Shown: piece after piece, positions 43,627 through 51,986 of the stretch
How the letters are laid out: every line of letters begins with the position of its first letter
How positions within the stretch are numbered: position 1 is the first letter of the stretch
Notes under the pieces: generated by a model
The model's input: the letters and a program-made list of their open reading frames with translations, nothing else
Told to the model about the DNA's origin: nothing
Databases searched by the model: none
Assembly (NCBI RefSeq): GCF_003202235.1
Contig: NZ_MASU01000005.1
Coordinates: 1,054,001 to 1,118,000 of the forward strand
Source of the DNA: Prauserella flavalba
GTDB lineage: Bacteria > Actinomycetota > Actinomycetes > Mycobacteriales > Pseudonocardiaceae
Length of the DNA: 64,000 nt
Reading direction: 5' to 3'
Made by a program: the position numbers and the translations under genes

Positions 43627-44732
43627 CCCGGCGCGGCACCACGGTCGACCACGCGGCCCTGCGCGAGGCCGTGGGCGCGGTGGAGGACCCGGAGATCCAC
43701 CGGGGCCTCGGCGAGCTCGGCATGCTCCGCGACGTCACCACCGACCGGCGCGGCACCGCCCACGTCGCCGTCGCGCTGACCACGCCCACGTGCCCGTTGC
43801 GGGAGCAGCTGCAGGCCGACGTCACCGCCGCCGCGTCGGCGGTGCCGGGTGTGACCGGCGTGGAGGTGAGCTTCACGACGCTGTCGGACCGGGAGCGGCT
43901 GGCGCTGTCGCAGCGGCTGCGCGAACAGCAGCCGGTGCGCCTCGGCGCCGAGACGCTCGTCTACGCGGTCGCGAGCGGCAAGGGCGGGGTCGGGAAGTCC
44001 TCGGTCGCGGCGAACCTGGCCGTGGCACTGGCCCGCGACGGCAAGCGAGTCGGGCTGCTCGACGCCGACGTGTGGGGCTACTCGGTGCCGCAGCTGTTCG
44101 GTGTCCGGCGCAGCCCGGTGGCGTTGAAAGGGCTCATGCTGCCGGTCGACGCCCACGGCGTGCGGCTGATGTCGGTCGGGTTCCTCGTCGGCGACGGTGA
44201 GCCCGTGGTGTGGCGGGGACCGATGCTGCACAAGGCGCTGGAGCAGTTCCTCACCGACGTGCACTGGGGCGAGCTGGACGTGCTGCTCGTGGACCTCCCG
44301 CCGGGCACGGGCGACGTGACGCTCTCGCTGCTGGAGCTGCTGCCGAGGGCGGCGCTGCTCGCCGTCACCACCCCGCAGGTGAGCGCCCAGACGGTGGCGA
44401 CGCGGGCGGGGCGGATGGCGGCGGACCTGCGCATGCCGCTCGCGGGGGTGGTGGAGAACATGTCCACACTGGTCTGCGAGTGCTGCGGTGAACGCACGGC
44501 GCTGTTCGGTTCTGGTGGCGGGCAACGGCTCGCCGACGACCTCGGCACCGAGCTGCTCGCCCGCATCCCCCTGGACGCCGCGCTGCGGCACGCCGGGGAC
44601 ACCGGTGTGCCGGTGGTGGCCGGGGCTCCGGAGGCACCGTCGGCGCTCGCGCTGTCCGACCTCGCGGCGCGGCTGCCCGTGGTGCGCAGGAGCCTGTCCG
44701 GGCTCGCCCTGCCGCTGTCGGTGGTCCGCTGA
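43620..44732 (+). CDS. Mrp/NBP35 family Fe-S carrier ATPase
   Basis: A 370-residue Mrp-type P-loop ATPase. N-terminal DUF59/MIP18 domain (about residues 10-90, VEDPEIHRGLGELGM), then deviant Walker A SGKGGVGKSS, DADVWGYSVPQLFG, LPPGTGDVTLSL, and the metal-binding CxxC in VCECCGE. Such proteins carry or insert Fe-S clusters. ATG 43620 overlaps the stop of the molybdoenzyme gene by 7 bases, so it is probably a dedicated maturation factor for the Fe-S-rich complex. Confidence 0.92.
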   Translation: MLTRRGTTVDHAALREAVGAVEDPEIHRGLGELGMLRDVTTDRRGTAHVAVALTTPTCPLREQLQADVTAAASAVPGVTGVEVSFTTLSDRERLALSQRLREQQPVRLGAETLVYAVASGKGGVGKSSVAANLAVALARDGKRVGLLDADVWGYSVPQLFGVRRSPVALKGLMLPVDAHGVRLMSVGFLVGDGEPVVWRGPMLHKALEQFLTDVHWGELDVLLVDLPPGTGDVTLSLLELLPRAALLAVTTPQVSAQTVATRAGRMAADLRMPLAGVVENMSTLVCECCGERTALFGSGGGQRLADDLGTELLARIPLDAALRHAGDTGVPVVAGAPEAPSALALSDLAARLPVVRRSLSGLALPLSVVR

Positions 44733-44735
44733 GCC

Positions 44736-46274
44736 GTGCGCGTTCCCCGAATCGCGCGACCGCGCGGCAAGACACTCGTGTACGACGCCGTCGCGGGCGT
44801 GAGCGTCGCGATGGTCGGCATCCCGCAGTCGCTGGCCTACGCCGAGCTCGCCGGGATGCCGCCCGTCGCCGGTCTCTACGCCGGTGCGCTCCCGCCCGTG
44901 CTCGCCGCGATCTTCGCCTCGTCGCCGTACCTGCAAACCGGTCCGGTGGCGATCACCGCGCTGCTGACGTTCAGCACCCTGAGCACCGTCGCGACCCCGG
45001 CGAGCCCCGAGTACGTCGGTCTCGGCCTCGCGCTGGCGTTCGTGATCGGCGTGGTCCGGGTGCTGCTGGGCGTGCTGCGGGCGGGCTGGCTCGCGTACCT
45101 GATGTCCCAGCCGATGCTGCTGGGTTTCGTGCCGGCCGCGGCGGTGCTGATCGCCGCGTCGCAGGTGCCGAAGGCGCTGGGCGTGAACCCGCCGGAGGAG
45201 GGCAACGAGATCGTCGCCGCGGTCACGAGCCTCGCCGATCCCGGGGCGTGGAGTCTCGCGGCGCTGGCGGTCACGGCGCTCACGGCGCTGGTGATCGTCG
45301 GCGGGCGGCGCCTGCACACCCTCTTCCCCGGCGTGCTCGTGGCCGCCGCGCTCGGCGTCGCGGTCTCGGCGGCCGGGCTCTATCCCGGCGCCGTCGTGCA
45401 GTCCGTGCCGTCGGGCCTGCTGCCGTTCACGCTCGACGACATTCCGTGGGACCGCGTGCCCTCGCTCATCCTGCCCGGCGTCATCATCGCGCTGATCGGG
45501 TTCACCGAGGCCGCGTCGATCGCACGCCGGTTCGCCGCCGAGGACGGCGGCCGGTGGAACTCCAACCGCGAGTTCGTCGGCCAGGGCGTGGCGAATCTGG
45601 CGGCCGCGGCGGTCGGCGGGATGCCCTGTGGCGGCTCGTTCTCCCGCAGCTCGGTGAACCGGATGTCGGGAGCGCGCACACGGTGGTCGGGTGCGTTCAC
45701 CGGGTTGACCGTGCTGGCGTTCCTGCCGTTCGCCGCTGTGCTCGAACCACTGCCGCTGGCCGTGCTGGGCGCGATCGTGATCGTCGCGGTCACGGGTCTG
45801 CTGAAATTCCGCCCGCTCGTGCGGCTGTGGCGGGTGTCGCGGCCGCAGGCGATGATCGCCTGGGCGACGTTCCTGGCGACGCTGCTGCTGGCTCCGCGGC
45901 TCGACCTGGCCGTGCTGCTCGGCGTGGGGCTGTCGCTCGCGGTGTTCCTGTGGCGGCTGCTGCAGCTGGAGGTCGACGTCACCGCGCACGACGGCGAACT
46001 GACGCTCGCCCCTCGGGGCGTGCTGTGGTTCGGCACCGCGCAGCGGCTCGACTCGCTCCTGCACGACCTGCTCGCCGCGCACCCGGACACCGTGCGGCTC
46101 GTGCTCGACCTGACCCGGCTGGGCCGCATCGACACCACCGGCGCGCTCGTGCTGCGCTCGATCCTGGAGCAGGCGCGAGGCTCCCGGCTGGAGACCGAGG
46201 TGCGGGGTGTTCCGCCGCAGTCTCAGCAGCTGACCGACCGGGTCCTGACGCCGAGGACGAGCCCGCTGGAGTGA
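44736..46274 (+). CDS. SulP family anion transporter with STAS domain
   Basis: A 512-residue SulP/SLC26 permease. The signature region near the N-terminus is IPQSLAYAELAGMPPVAGLYAG; about ten to twelve membrane segments follow, then a cytoplasmic STAS domain (about 410-500) with VLDLTRLGRIDTTGALVLRS. GTG 44736 lies 3 bases after the Mrp stop. Sulfate, sulfite or bicarbonate are usual substrates; at the end of a sulfite-oxidising operon it may remove sulfate or move sulfite (inference). Confidence 0.92.
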   Translation: MRVPRIARPRGKTLVYDAVAGVSVAMVGIPQSLAYAELAGMPPVAGLYAGALPPVLAAIFASSPYLQTGPVAITALLTFSTLSTVATPASPEYVGLGLALAFVIGVVRVLLGVLRAGWLAYLMSQPMLLGFVPAAAVLIAASQVPKALGVNPPEEGNEIVAAVTSLADPGAWSLAALAVTALTALVIVGGRRLHTLFPGVLVAAALGVAVSAAGLYPGAVVQSVPSGLLPFTLDDIPWDRVPSLILPGVIIALIGFTEAASIARRFAAEDGGRWNSNREFVGQGVANLAAAAVGGMPCGGSFSRSSVNRMSGARTRWSGAFTGLTVLAFLPFAAVLEPLPLAVLGAIVIVAVTGLLKFRPLVRLWRVSRPQAMIAWATFLATLLLAPRLDLAVLLGVGLSLAVFLWRLLQLEVDVTAHDGELTLAPRGVLWFGTAQRLDSLLHDLLAAHPDTVRLVLDLTRLGRIDTTGALVLRSILEQARGSRLETEVRGVPPQSQQLTDRVLTPRTSPLE

Positions 46275-46288
46275 GCGGGCCCGTCCTC
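46253..46288. terminator. Terminator overlapping SulP stop codon
   Basis: GAGGACGAGCCCGCT (46253-46267) pairs with AGCGGGCCCGTCCTC (46274-46288) at 14 of 15 positions around a 6-base loop. It includes the SulP TGA and sits 7 bases before the convergent sucD-like stop. Confidence 0.75.
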
Positions 46289-46295
46289 TGGTGGT

Positions 46296-47177
46296 TCACG
46301 CCGCGGGCTTGACGCCCGCGGCCAGCAGGGCGTCGCCGATCCCGCTGGGCAGGTCCACCACGGTCGCGCCCGCCGAGGTGAGGGCGTCCACTTTGGAGGT
46401 ACCGCTGCCCTTGCCCGCGCTGACGATCGCGCCGGCGTGGCCCATGCGGCGGTCGGGCGGGGCCGAACGGCCCGCGATGAAGGCGACGACGGGCTTGCGC
46501 ATCGTCGCGATGTACTCGGCCGCGTCCTCCTCCATCGAGCCGCCGATCTCCCCGACGAGCACGACCGCCTCGGTCCGCTCGTCCTCGTCCAGCTCCCGCA
46601 CGGCGTCGAGTGTGGTGGTGCCGAGGATCGGGTCGCCGCCGATGCCGATGAACGCCGACTGCCCGTAGCCCGCGCTGACGAGGTTGAGCGCGACGAGCGT
46701 GCCGAGGCTGCCGCTGCGGGAGATCACGCCGATCGAGCCCGGCCGGAAGATGTTGTCCGCGAAGCCGGGCATGATGCCCACCGACGCCACCCCGGGCACC
46801 ACGAGGCCCGCGGTGTTGGGGCCGAGCACCCTGGCGCCGTGGTCCCTGGCGTCGGCGAGCACGTGCATGATGTCCTGGTAGGGCACGTGCTCGGTCAGCA
46901 GCACGATCTTGCGGACCCCGGCTGCGACGGCGTCACCCGCGGCCTTGCGCACCGCGAGCGGCGGCACGAACAGCACGGACACGTCCAGCTCGTGCTCCCG
47001 CGCCGCGTCCACGACCGAGTCGTACACCGGTACGCCGCCGACCTCCCGGCCGCCCTTCCCGGGGCTGGCGCCCGCGACGATGCGCGTGCCGCACTCCGCC
47101 ATCCGCTCGGCCCAGAAGGAACCCTGCCTGCCAGTGAGTCCCTGCACGACCACGTTGTCCTGCGCGGAAACCAGCAT
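46296..47177 (-). CDS. sucD: Succinyl-CoA ligase-type alpha subunit (ADP-forming CoA ligase)
   Basis: A 293-residue SucD-fold protein. CoA-binding GLTGRQGSFWAERM, GPNTAGLVVPG and the phosphorylated active-site His in MGHAGAIVSAGKGSG are present. Its ATG overlaps the beta-subunit stop by one base (TGATG). The pair follows an acylating aldehyde dehydrogenase gene, not TCA genes, and is under an IclR-type operator shared with pta. An ADP-forming sulfoacetate-CoA ligase made of SucCD-like subunits is a known solution in sulfonate-degrading anaerobes, so a sulfoacetate role is proposed; succinate or malate ligase activity cannot be excluded. Confidence 0.9.
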   Translation of the reverse strand: MLVSAQDNVVVQGLTGRQGSFWAERMAECGTRIVAGASPGKGGREVGGVPVYDSVVDAAREHELDVSVLFVPPLAVRKAAGDAVAAGVRKIVLLTEHVPYQDIMHVLADARDHGARVLGPNTAGLVVPGVASVGIMPGFADNIFRPGSIGVISRSGSLGTLVALNLVSAGYGQSAFIGIGGDPILGTTTLDAVRELDEDERTEAVVLVGEIGGSMEEDAAEYIATMRKPVVAFIAGRSAPPDRRMGHAGAIVSAGKGSGTSKVDALTSAGATVVDLPSGIGDALLAAGVKPAA

Positions 47178-48337
47178 CAGCCCGCCACCTTTCCCTCGCC
47201 CGCCGCCGCGGCGACCGCCGCGCGGACCGCGTCGTCCATCGTGTCGTACGGCTCAACACCGAGCCGCTCCCTCACCAGCCGGATCGCCTTCTCCTCACCC
47301 GTTCCGTGAATCGAGAAGAAGATCGGCAGCTCCGGCCTCAGCTCCTCGATCGCGGCGAGCACGCCCTCGGTCATCACGTCGGTCCGGGCGAACGCGCCGC
47401 AGAAGTTCACCACCAGGCTGCGCACCCGCGGGTTGTCGAGCACGAGCCGCAACGCGGGAGTGGCCTTGGTGTAGGCGTCGCCACCGATCTCCAGGAAGTT
47501 GGCGGGCTTGCCACCGTAGTGGGTCACCGCGTCGAGGGTCGTCATCGTCAGTCCCGCACCGTTGGCCAGCACCCCGACCTCGCCGTCGAGCTCCAGGTAC
47601 TGCAGGCCGAGCTCGCGCCCGCGCCGCTCCAGTTCCGTTCCGGTGTCATCCCGCTCGGGCACGAGGTCGGCGACCAGCTCGGCGTGCCTGCCGAGCGCGC
47701 CGGGGTCGAGCGAGATCTTGCTGTCCAGTGCCACGACCTCGCCCGCGCCGGTCACCACGAGCGGGTTGACCTCGACCAGCTCGGCCTCCACCGTGCGGTA
47801 CAGCCGGTACATCGTGAGCAGCGCCGAGGTCACCTGCTCCTCGACGTGCTCGCCCAGGCCGAGGCCGGTGACGAGCGAGCGCGCGGCGTCCGCGGTGAGG
47901 CCGGTGCGGATGTCCACGCCGAGCCTGCGGATCGACTCCGGGTCGCGGGCGGAGAGCTCCTCGATGTCCATGCCGCCGGCCGGGCAGAACAGCACCAGCG
48001 GTCCCTTGCCAGCCGGGTCGTTGAGCACCGAGGCGTACAGCTCCTGCGCGATGTCGGCGGCCTCCTCCACCAGCACCGCGTCCACGCGCGAACCGGCCAG
48101 CTCGCTGCCGAGCAGGCGCGCCGCCGCCCCCGCCGCGTCCTCGGGTGCGCCGGCGAAGCCGATGCCGCCGGCCTTGCCCCGCTTGCCCGCGGGGACCTGT
48201 GCCTTGAGCGCGACACGGCAGCCCAGCACCGCGGCCGCCTGCTGCGCGGCCTCGGGCGTGGTCACCACCCGGCCCCTCGGCACCGGCACGCCCGCCTGCG
48301 CGAGCAGCTGCTTTCCCTGGTGTTCCAGCAGTTTCAT
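47177..48337 (-). CDS. sucC: Succinyl-CoA ligase-type beta subunit
   Basis: A 386-residue SucC-fold protein with ATP-grasp domain. LLEHQGKQLLAQAGVPVPRG at the N-terminus, VALKAQVPAGKRGKAGGIGFA, VEVNPLVVTGAGEVVALDSKI and FLEIGGDAYTKATPALRLVL are typical. ATG 48337 lies 2 bases after the aldehyde dehydrogenase stop. Partner of the alpha subunit; together they activate a carboxylate with CoA and ATP. The operon order ALDH-beta-alpha favours production of the CoA thioester that the acylating dehydrogenase then reduces. Confidence 0.9.
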   Translation of the reverse strand: MKLLEHQGKQLLAQAGVPVPRGRVVTTPEAAQQAAAVLGCRVALKAQVPAGKRGKAGGIGFAGAPEDAAGAAARLLGSELAGSRVDAVLVEEAADIAQELYASVLNDPAGKGPLVLFCPAGGMDIEELSARDPESIRRLGVDIRTGLTADAARSLVTGLGLGEHVEEQVTSALLTMYRLYRTVEAELVEVNPLVVTGAGEVVALDSKISLDPGALGRHAELVADLVPERDDTGTELERRGRELGLQYLELDGEVGVLANGAGLTMTTLDAVTHYGGKPANFLEIGGDAYTKATPALRLVLDNPRVRSLVVNFCGAFARTDVMTEGVLAAIEELRPELPIFFSIHGTGEEKAIRLVRERLGVEPYDTMDDAVRAAVAAAAGEGKVAG

Positions 48338-48339
48338 GG

Positions 48340-49749
48340 TCACCGCCCGTAGGTCTCGTGGTAGCGGCCCCACAGCTGTTCCTCGGTCGGAACGCGGGGC
48401 GGGATGACCCGGGCCAGCCGGGTGATGTTGAGGAAATGCCGGTAGGACAGGTTGTCGCTGATGCTGTTGCCCGCCCACGTCCCCGCCCCCATCGTGAGCG
48501 TGAACCCGAGGCCGTTGTCGAAGCCGCCGCCCGTGCCGAAGCAGTGCGCCTGGTTGACGAGCACGCGGGCCACGCGCAGCCGTTCGGCGACCATCGTGGC
48601 GTGCACCTCGGTGGCGGTGTGGATGCCGCACGAGTGCCCGGCGCCCTGGAAGTCCAGCAGCCGCTGGATACGCTTGATCGCCGCGCCGAGATCGTCGAAC
48701 CGGTAGACCGTGAGCACGACGGAGAGTTTCTCGCCGCTGAACGGGAAACCCGGTCCGACGCCGTCCTCCTCGACGAGGAAGAAGCTCGCGGACCGCGCCT
48801 CCGGTGAGTCCAAACCGGCCAGTGCGGCGATCTTGCCGGGCGGCTGTGCGGTGATGGCCGAGCTGAGCTTGCCGTCCGGCCACATCACGGCGGCGAGGCG
48901 TTCCTTCTCTTCCGGGGTCAGCAGGTAGCCGCCCTGCTCGCCCAGCGCGCGCAGCGTCGCGTCGTAGACCGCCGAGTGAATGTGGACGGAGTTCTCCGAC
49001 GAGCAGCTGGTGGCGTAGTCGAAGGTCTTGCTGCGCTTGATCTTCTCGGCCGCGCCGGCGATGTCGGCGTCGGCGTCGACGATGACGGGCGCGTTGCCGG
49101 CACCGACCCCGATGGCGGGGGTTCCGCTGCTGTAGGCCTGCCGGACGTTGCGCTGCGAGCCGGTGACCACCACGAGGTCCGCCTGCCGCATGAGCTCGTT
49201 GGTGAGCGCCTTGCTCGGTTCGGCGATGAACTGCACGAGGTCGCGGGGTGCGCCGACCTTGTCGAGCTCGGCGTGGATGTACTCGACGAGGAGGCGGCAC
49301 GTGGAGGCGCCCTTGGGTGAGGGCGAGAGGATCACGGCGTTACCGCCCTTGAGCGCCATCATGGTCTTGTTCGCCGGGGTGGCGGCGGGGTTGGTGGACG
49401 GGCAGACGGCGGCCACCACGCCGACAGGTTTCGCGTACTCGGTGATGCCGCTGTCCGGGTCGTCGGCGATCACGCCCACCGACTTCGCGCCGGTGAGGTC
49501 GCGCAGCGTGCCGAGCGTCTTGCGCTGGTTCTTGGCGACCTTGTCCTCGACGTTGCCGAGGCCGGTGTCCCGCACGGCGAGCTCCGCGAGCTCCCTGGCC
49601 CGGTCGGGGCGGTAGATCGCCCACGCGGCTCCCGCGACGACGTCGTCCACCTGTTGCTGGTCGTAGTCGGCGAAGATCGCCTGCGCGGCTCTGGCCCTCG
49701 TCACCAGCGCGGCGACCGTGTCCGCTGCGGAGGTGTCCTGTGTCTGCAT
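48340..49749 (-). CDS. sauS: Acylating aldehyde dehydrogenase, probable sulfoacetaldehyde dehydrogenase (SauS-like)
   Basis: A 469-residue CoA-acylating aldehyde dehydrogenase of the EutE/AdhE branch. The catalytic Cys lies in YATSCSSENSV, the counterpart of the ICASEQS motif of AdhE; VGVVAAVCPSTNPAATPANK is the usual cofactor region. It would interconvert an acyl-CoA and an aldehyde. With xsc, pta and the SucCD-type ligase in the same island the fitting reaction is sulfoacetyl-CoA to sulfoacetaldehyde, as for SauS; length agrees. ATG 49749 follows AAGGGACGCGAGG. A plain acetaldehyde or succinate-semialdehyde dehydrogenase is the alternative. Confidence 0.82.
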   Translation of the reverse strand: MQTQDTSAADTVAALVTRARAAQAIFADYDQQQVDDVVAGAAWAIYRPDRARELAELAVRDTGLGNVEDKVAKNQRKTLGTLRDLTGAKSVGVIADDPDSGITEYAKPVGVVAAVCPSTNPAATPANKTMMALKGGNAVILSPSPKGASTCRLLVEYIHAELDKVGAPRDLVQFIAEPSKALTNELMRQADLVVVTGSQRNVRQAYSSGTPAIGVGAGNAPVIVDADADIAGAAEKIKRSKTFDYATSCSSENSVHIHSAVYDATLRALGEQGGYLLTPEEKERLAAVMWPDGKLSSAITAQPPGKIAALAGLDSPEARSASFFLVEEDGVGPGFPFSGEKLSVVLTVYRFDDLGAAIKRIQRLLDFQGAGHSCGIHTATEVHATMVAERLRVARVLVNQAHCFGTGGGFDNGLGFTLTMGAGTWAGNSISDNLSYRHFLNITRLARVIPPRVPTEEQLWGRYHETYGR

Positions 49750-49841
49750 GGCCTCGCGTCCCTTCTGACGTGGCCGCGCGTCGTCGCGACGCTGCGACTG
49801 ACTCACACATGACCGGCAGGGTTCCCGGCGTAGACCCGCCA

Positions 49842-49869
49842 GGAATTTCACAATATGGCAGGTAATTCC
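49842..49869 (-). promoter_or_regulatory. IclR operator candidate ahead of sauS-like operon
   Basis: On the minus strand TGCCATATTGTGAAAT (49845-49860) matches the pta site TGTCATATGTTGAAAT at 13 of 16 positions. It is enclosed by GGAATT-N16-AATTCC (49842-49869). Confidence 0.5.
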
Positions 49870-49947
49870 AAAACTACGAGGGAGCCACTACGGAGTCAAC
49901 GGCCCCACCTGCGTAGCAGGTGTGCGCTGAGTCACGCCGACCCGATC

Positions 49948-50000
49948 GCAGTGAAGGCCACCATGCCTGCGTTGAACGCAGTGAAGGTGGCCTTCACTGC
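49948..50000. repeat. REP-like nested palindrome
   Basis: Perfect 15-bp arms GCAGTGAAGGCCACC (49948-49962) and GGTGGCCTTCACTGC (49986-50000). The loop holds CTGCGT-TGA-ACGCAG (49967-49981), and the right side alone can fold as GTGAAGG-TGG-CCTTCAC (49981-49997). It lies 13 bases after the iclR stop in the 264-base gap before sauS, so it can end iclR transcription; the nested form looks like a repetitive extragenic palindrome. Confidence 0.7.
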
Positions 50001-50013
50001 CGATGGGGCACGC

Positions 50014-50817
50014 TCAGAAGGTGTGGCCGGGCGGCAGCAGTGCCGAGATCTCCTTGGCCGCCCGCATCGCCACGGGGCCCAGCTCGTCGAAGCGCTCGTC
50101 CGGAACCCGCACCGCGGGCGCCTGGATGGCGATGGCGGCGCGCGCGATACCGGCGCCGTCGCAGATGGGCGCACCGACACACCGCACGCCCTGCGTCAAC
50201 TCCTCGTTGTCGATGCTCCACCCCCGCGCGCGGGTGCGCTCCAGCTCCGAGCGGAGCTCCTTGGGAGTGCCGAAGGTGTTCGGCGTCAGCTGCTCAAGGC
50301 GCTTCACGCCGCGCAGCATGCGCTGCTCGGTCTCGGCGTTGAACGCGAGCAGCACCTTTCCCATGGACGACGCGTGCAGCGGCACGCGCGTGCCCGGCGG
50401 CTGCGTGAACCGCAGCGGCTTGGCCGACTCGATACGCTCCACCACCACGGCCGTGTCACCGGAAAGCACGCCGAGGTTCACCGATTCGCCCGTGCTGGCC
50501 GCGACCTGCTGCAGCACCGGGTACACGACGTCGAGCCCGAAGTTGCGGTGCGCCGCCTGCCCGAGCAGCAGCGCGCCCGTGCCCAGGTAGTACCGCTCGC
50601 TGTCCTCGTTCTGCGCGAGGTAGCCCTCGCTGACCAGCGCGCGCACGATGCGGTGGGTGGTGCTCACGTTGAGCCCGAGCTCCTTCGAGATCATCCCGAC
50701 GCCCAGATCGCCGCGATGTTCCCGGAACAGGCGTAGTACGGCGAACGCACGCGAGATGGTCTGCGCGCCGACCACCGGGCCGCCATTGGGCCGCCCCTCA
50801 CGATCCTCGGCCGACAT
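50014..50817 (-). CDS. IclR family transcriptional regulator
   Basis: A 267-residue IclR regulator: helix-turn-helix VGMISKELGLNVSTTHRIVRALVSEGYLAQ (residues about 40-70) and effector domain with ASSMGKVLLAFNAE and TQGVRCVGAPICDGAG. The ATG at 50817 has AGGAGGTGCC directly upstream, better than the GTG 15 bases earlier. Divergent from pta. The motif TGTCA-N4-TTGRAAT lies in front of this gene, pta, the acnX operon and the sauS operon, so this is the likely common regulator. Confidence 0.93.
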   Translation of the reverse strand: MSAEDREGRPNGGPVVGAQTISRAFAVLRLFREHRGDLGVGMISKELGLNVSTTHRIVRALVSEGYLAQNEDSERYYLGTGALLLGQAAHRNFGLDVVYPVLQQVAASTGESVNLGVLSGDTAVVVERIESAKPLRFTQPPGTRVPLHASSMGKVLLAFNAETEQRMLRGVKRLEQLTPNTFGTPKELRSELERTRARGWSIDNEELTQGVRCVGAPICDGAGIARAAIAIQAPAVRVPDERFDELGPVAMRAAKEISALLPPGHTF

Positions 50818-50826
50818 GGCACCTCC

Positions 50827-50842
50827 TGTCACATGTTGGAAT
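50827..50842. promoter_or_regulatory. IclR operator candidate, iclR leader
   Basis: TGTCACATGTTGGAAT, 10 bases upstream of the iclR start; matches the pta site at 14 of 16 positions. Suggests autoregulation. Confidence 0.55.
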
Positions 50843-50859
50843 CAGCGTACTCCGCCGCG

Positions 50860-50889
50860 TTGACAGAGGTCCTCAACCTCCCTTAACGT
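50860..50889 (+). promoter_or_regulatory. pta promoter
   Basis: TTGACA (50860-50865) and TAACGT (50884-50889) with an 18-base spacer give a sigma-70-like promoter with expected start near 50896, about 54 bases before the pta ATG. Confidence 0.6.
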
Positions 50890-50906
50890 CCAAACTTGGA
50901 ACTCTA

Positions 50907-50922
50907 TGTCATATGTTGAAAT
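50907..50922 (+). promoter_or_regulatory. IclR operator candidate ahead of pta
   Basis: TGTCATATGTTGAAAT, just downstream of the expected transcription start, a position suited to repression. A poorer copy, GTCCAAACTTGGAAC (50888-50902), overlaps the start region. Confidence 0.6.
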
Positions 50923-50949
50923 GATTCGGCAGCTGGAGAGGTAGGCACG

Positions 50950-51978
50950 ATGAGCGGTGCGCGGACGGTGCGAGCGGCCCCGGCCGAGAGCGAGCCCGTC
51001 CGCGAGCTGCTCGACCGCTGGCGCCGGGAGCTCGCCGGAGGGCCGACGCGCGTGCTGCTCGCCGACGGCGAGGACCCGAGGGCGGTCGAGGCCGCCGTCC
51101 GGCTGCACGAGCAGGGCCTGCACGGCGTGCGCCTGCTCGCCTCGCCCGCCCACCTGCCCGCGCACGCCGCGCGGCTCGCGCTCGACCCCGGTGAGCTGGC
51201 GGCCGACCCCCGGGTCACGGAGACCCTGCGCGCCGCCTTCGGCAAGCAGCCCGCGCCGAGGTTCGACAGCGCCCGCGAGGACCCGCTCTACCTGGGTGTG
51301 GCGGCGCTGCGCGCCGGTCTGCTCGACGCGTGCGTCGCCGGGGCGACCCGGCCCACCGCCGACGTGCTGCGCGCCGGGATGCGCGTGCTGGGCCCGGCTC
51401 CGGGCGTCCGGCACGTCAGCAGCGCGTTCCTGATGCTGCTCACCGACGGCAGGATGCTCGCCTTCGCCGACTGCGCCGTGCTGCCCGACCCGGACGCCCA
51501 CCAGCTCGCCGATATCGCCGTCGCCGCCGCCCACACCTACCGTGACCTCACCGACCGCGCACCCGTCGTCGCCATGCTGTCGTTCAGCACCCAGGGCAGC
51601 GCGCGTCACCAGTCGGTCGACAAGGTGCGCACGGCCACCGCGCTCGTGCGCGAGCGGCTGCCCGGTCTTCCCGTGGACGGCGAACTGCAGCTCGACGCGG
51701 CGCTCGTGTCCGCGGTGGGCCAGGCGAAGGCTCCGGGCTCCGCTGTGGCCGGCAACGCGAACGTGCTCGTGTTCCCCAACCTCGACGCGGGCAACATCGG
51801 CTACAAGATCGCCGAGCGGCTGGGCGGCGCGATCGCGCTCGGACCCATCGTGCAGGGCCTGCGCGCACCGCTCAACGACCTCTCGCGCGGTTGCGACAGC
51901 CGCGACATCGAGATCATGGCGATGATCAGCGGAGTGCAGGCCCTCGGTGCCCGGACCGGACACCGAGGGCCTGCCTGA
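50950..51978 (+). CDS. pta: Phosphate acetyltransferase
   Basis: A 342-residue single-domain Pta converting acetyl phosphate and CoA to acetyl-CoA. [16 protein letters not shown] at the start, [29 protein letters not shown] and [20 protein letters not shown] are the PTA_PTB family hallmarks. No acetate kinase is encoded beside it, so it does not belong to an ackA-pta pair; instead it fits the outlet of Xsc. Preceded by its own promoter and an IclR-type operator, and it starts after GGAGAGGTAGGC. Confidence 0.94.
   Translation: MSGARTVRAAPAESEPVRELLDRWRRELAGGPTRVLLADGEDPRAVEAAVRLHEQGLHGVRLLASPAHLPAHAARLALDPGELAADPRVTETLRAAFGKQPAPRFDSAREDPLYLGVAALRAGLLDACVAGATRPTADVLRAGMRVLGPAPGVRHVSSAFLMLLTDGRMLAFADCAVLPDPDAHQLADIAVAAAHTYRDLTDRAPVVAMLSFSTQGSARHQSVDKVRTATALVRERLPGLPVDGELQLDAALVSAVGQAKAPGSAVAGNANVLVFPNLDAGNIGYKIAERLGGAIALGPIVQGLRAPLNDLSRGCDSRDIEIMAMISGVQALGARTGHRGPA
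51936..51974. terminator. Terminator hairpin at the pta 3' end
   Basis: Perfect 14-bp arms GCAGGCCCTCGGTG (51936-51949) and CACCGAGGGCCTGC (51961-51974) with an 11-base loop, inside the last codons of pta and 12 bases before the convergent permease stop. Confidence 0.75.
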
Positions 51979-51986
51979 CACCGGGG

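Noticed and set aside
43605-46082. Antisense frame of 825 codons opposite mrp and sulP
   Set aside because: His/Arg/Gln-rich low-complexity translation; the plus-strand genes are well supported.
46296-48337. Housekeeping TCA succinyl-CoA synthetase
   Set aside because: Not excluded by motifs, but the operon with an acylating aldehyde dehydrogenase and an IclR-type operator argues for a specialised paralogue.
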